Source of the DNA: Planctomycetia bacterium
Lineage (GTDB): Bacteria > Planctomycetota > Phycisphaerae > Phycisphaerales > SM1A02
Assembly: GCA_005799475.1 (NCBI GenBank)
Contig: SYGQ01000183.1
Coordinates: 1 to 6,736, forward strand
DNA: 6,736 nucleotides
Direction: 5' to 3'
Within the stretch, counting starts at the first letter, position 1, and the number at the start of each line of letters is the position of its first letter. The position numbers were made by a program, and so were the translations under genes. Below are positions 6,237-6,736 of the stretch, piece after piece. The notes under the pieces were generated by a model. It was given only the letters and a program-made list of their open reading frames with translations. It did no database searches and was not told the DNA's origin.

Positions 6237-6736
6237 GCCGCTGGCGCACCGCGCTTGGGAACCCGTGGTGCTTCGCGTGGGGCATCGTGTGGATCGCCAC
6301 TTCGGCGCTCGTCGCGTTTCGCTCGACCGAGCTCGACAAGTGCTATCTGAAAGCGGCGCACCGCTTCGTCGAAGGGGCGGACATCTACCGACCCACGACC
6401 GACGGTGTTGGCCTCTGGCCATACCCGCCGGCGATGGTGCTCACGGTTGCGCCACTGGCGTGGGTGCCTGAGTGGATGGCGCGGGTGGTGTGGAGTGGCG
6501 TCGTCGCGGCGAGCCTGGTGGTCGCCGCGTGGGCGATCACGCGTGCTGCGCTGGCGGGCGTGTCGAATTCCCACCAGCGACTGCAGCGCGTCACCGCGCT
6601 CGTCACGACCGGACTCCTGTCGCACCAACTGGTTCTTTCGCCGCTGACCTACCAGAGCCACGATCCCCTCATCGCGGCCGGGATGGGACTCGCGCTCGTG
6701 GCGGCGATGGCTCGACGCGAAGTCCTTGCGGGGATC
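6233..6736 (+). CDS. GT87/DUF2029-type membrane glycosyltransferase, C-terminus cut by window edge
   Basis: Only the first 168 residues are present. These resemble polyprenyl-phosphate-sugar-using GT-C glycosyltransferases of family 87, which act at the outer face of the cytoplasmic membrane. There is a first membrane segment (about 12-29), then a loop with Asp35 followed by YLKAAHRFVEGADIYRP (38-54), matching the family pattern of an acidic residue, an aromatic/Ala stretch and GxDxY. Next come YPPAMVLTVAPLAWVP (64-79), a second segment (about 85-107) and a third around 120-160. Asp35 sits where the essential Asp58 of mycobacterial PimE (GT87) lies, by analogy. Sugar and acceptor cannot be told. 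The start ATG overlaps the ccsA stop (ATGA) and has no Shine-Dalgarno, so translation by re-initiation is likely. Family call is from pattern recognition of a partial protein; another GT-C family is possible. Confidence 0.75.
   Translation, partial: MSRWRTALGNPWCFAWGIVWIATSALVAFRSTELDKCYLKAAHRFVEGADIYRPTTDGVGLWPYPPAMVLTVAPLAWVPEWMARVVWSGVVAASLVVAAWAITRAALAGVSNSHQRLQRVTALVTTGLLSHQLVLSPLTYQSHDPLIAAGMGLALVAAMARREVLAGI

Noticed and set aside
5103..6422. Minus-strand open frame of 439 codons over ccsA
   Set aside because: Antisense to the conserved WWD and histidine region of ccsA; composition is typical of a shadow frame.
1..6736. c-type cytochrome (CXXCH) or thiol-redox partner (ResA/CcdA) gene
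   Set aside because: None of the five proteins shows a CXXCH or a thioredoxin-like CXXC motif, so these partners must lie outside the window.

Overview
The window is GC-rich, densely coding bacterial DNA with five genes in two back-to-back groups that diverge from a gap of about 32 bases near position 2180. I suspect a Planctomycetota genome, perhaps of the Phycisphaerae. The basis is the unfused ResB/CcsA pair with greatly enlarged extracytoplasmic regions, a CcsA N-terminus carrying a GRIKSFGSFAR motif, weak Shine-Dalgarno signals and a glycosyltransferase of the DUF2029/GT87 type. This placement is inferred from the protein styles only; no rRNA or other marker is present.

Left group (minus strand, 2161 down to 1): a secreted cyclophilin-type peptidyl-prolyl isomerase (2161-1433) is followed by an aldehyde dehydrogenase of the ALDH7 (antiquitin, alpha-aminoadipic semialdehyde dehydrogenase) type, starting at 1436 and running off the left edge. 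The two overlap by ATGA.

Right group (plus strand, 2194 to the right edge): resB (2194-4557) and ccsA (4554-6236) together encode the membrane complex of System II cytochrome c biogenesis, which exports heme and attaches it to apocytochromes outside the membrane. All four expected heme-ligand histidines can be placed, one in ResB and three in CcsA, together with the WWD motif. A polytopic GT87-type glycosyltransferase (6233 to the edge, incomplete) follows. Both junctions are again ATGA overlaps, so the three genes look like one translationally coupled operon.

The only non-coding DNA is the divergent gap. It carries an 8-base perfect inverted repeat that covers the resB start codon and a smaller palindrome that covers the cyclophilin start codon. 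I saw no RNA genes, mobile elements, CRISPR, tandem repeats or convincing terminators. The content is mostly ordinary housekeeping and metabolic genes; I do not see a clearly new system. The points worth a second look are the palindromic divergent gap, the enlarged ResB and CcsA extracytoplasmic domains, and the coupling of a glycosyltransferase to cytochrome c maturation.
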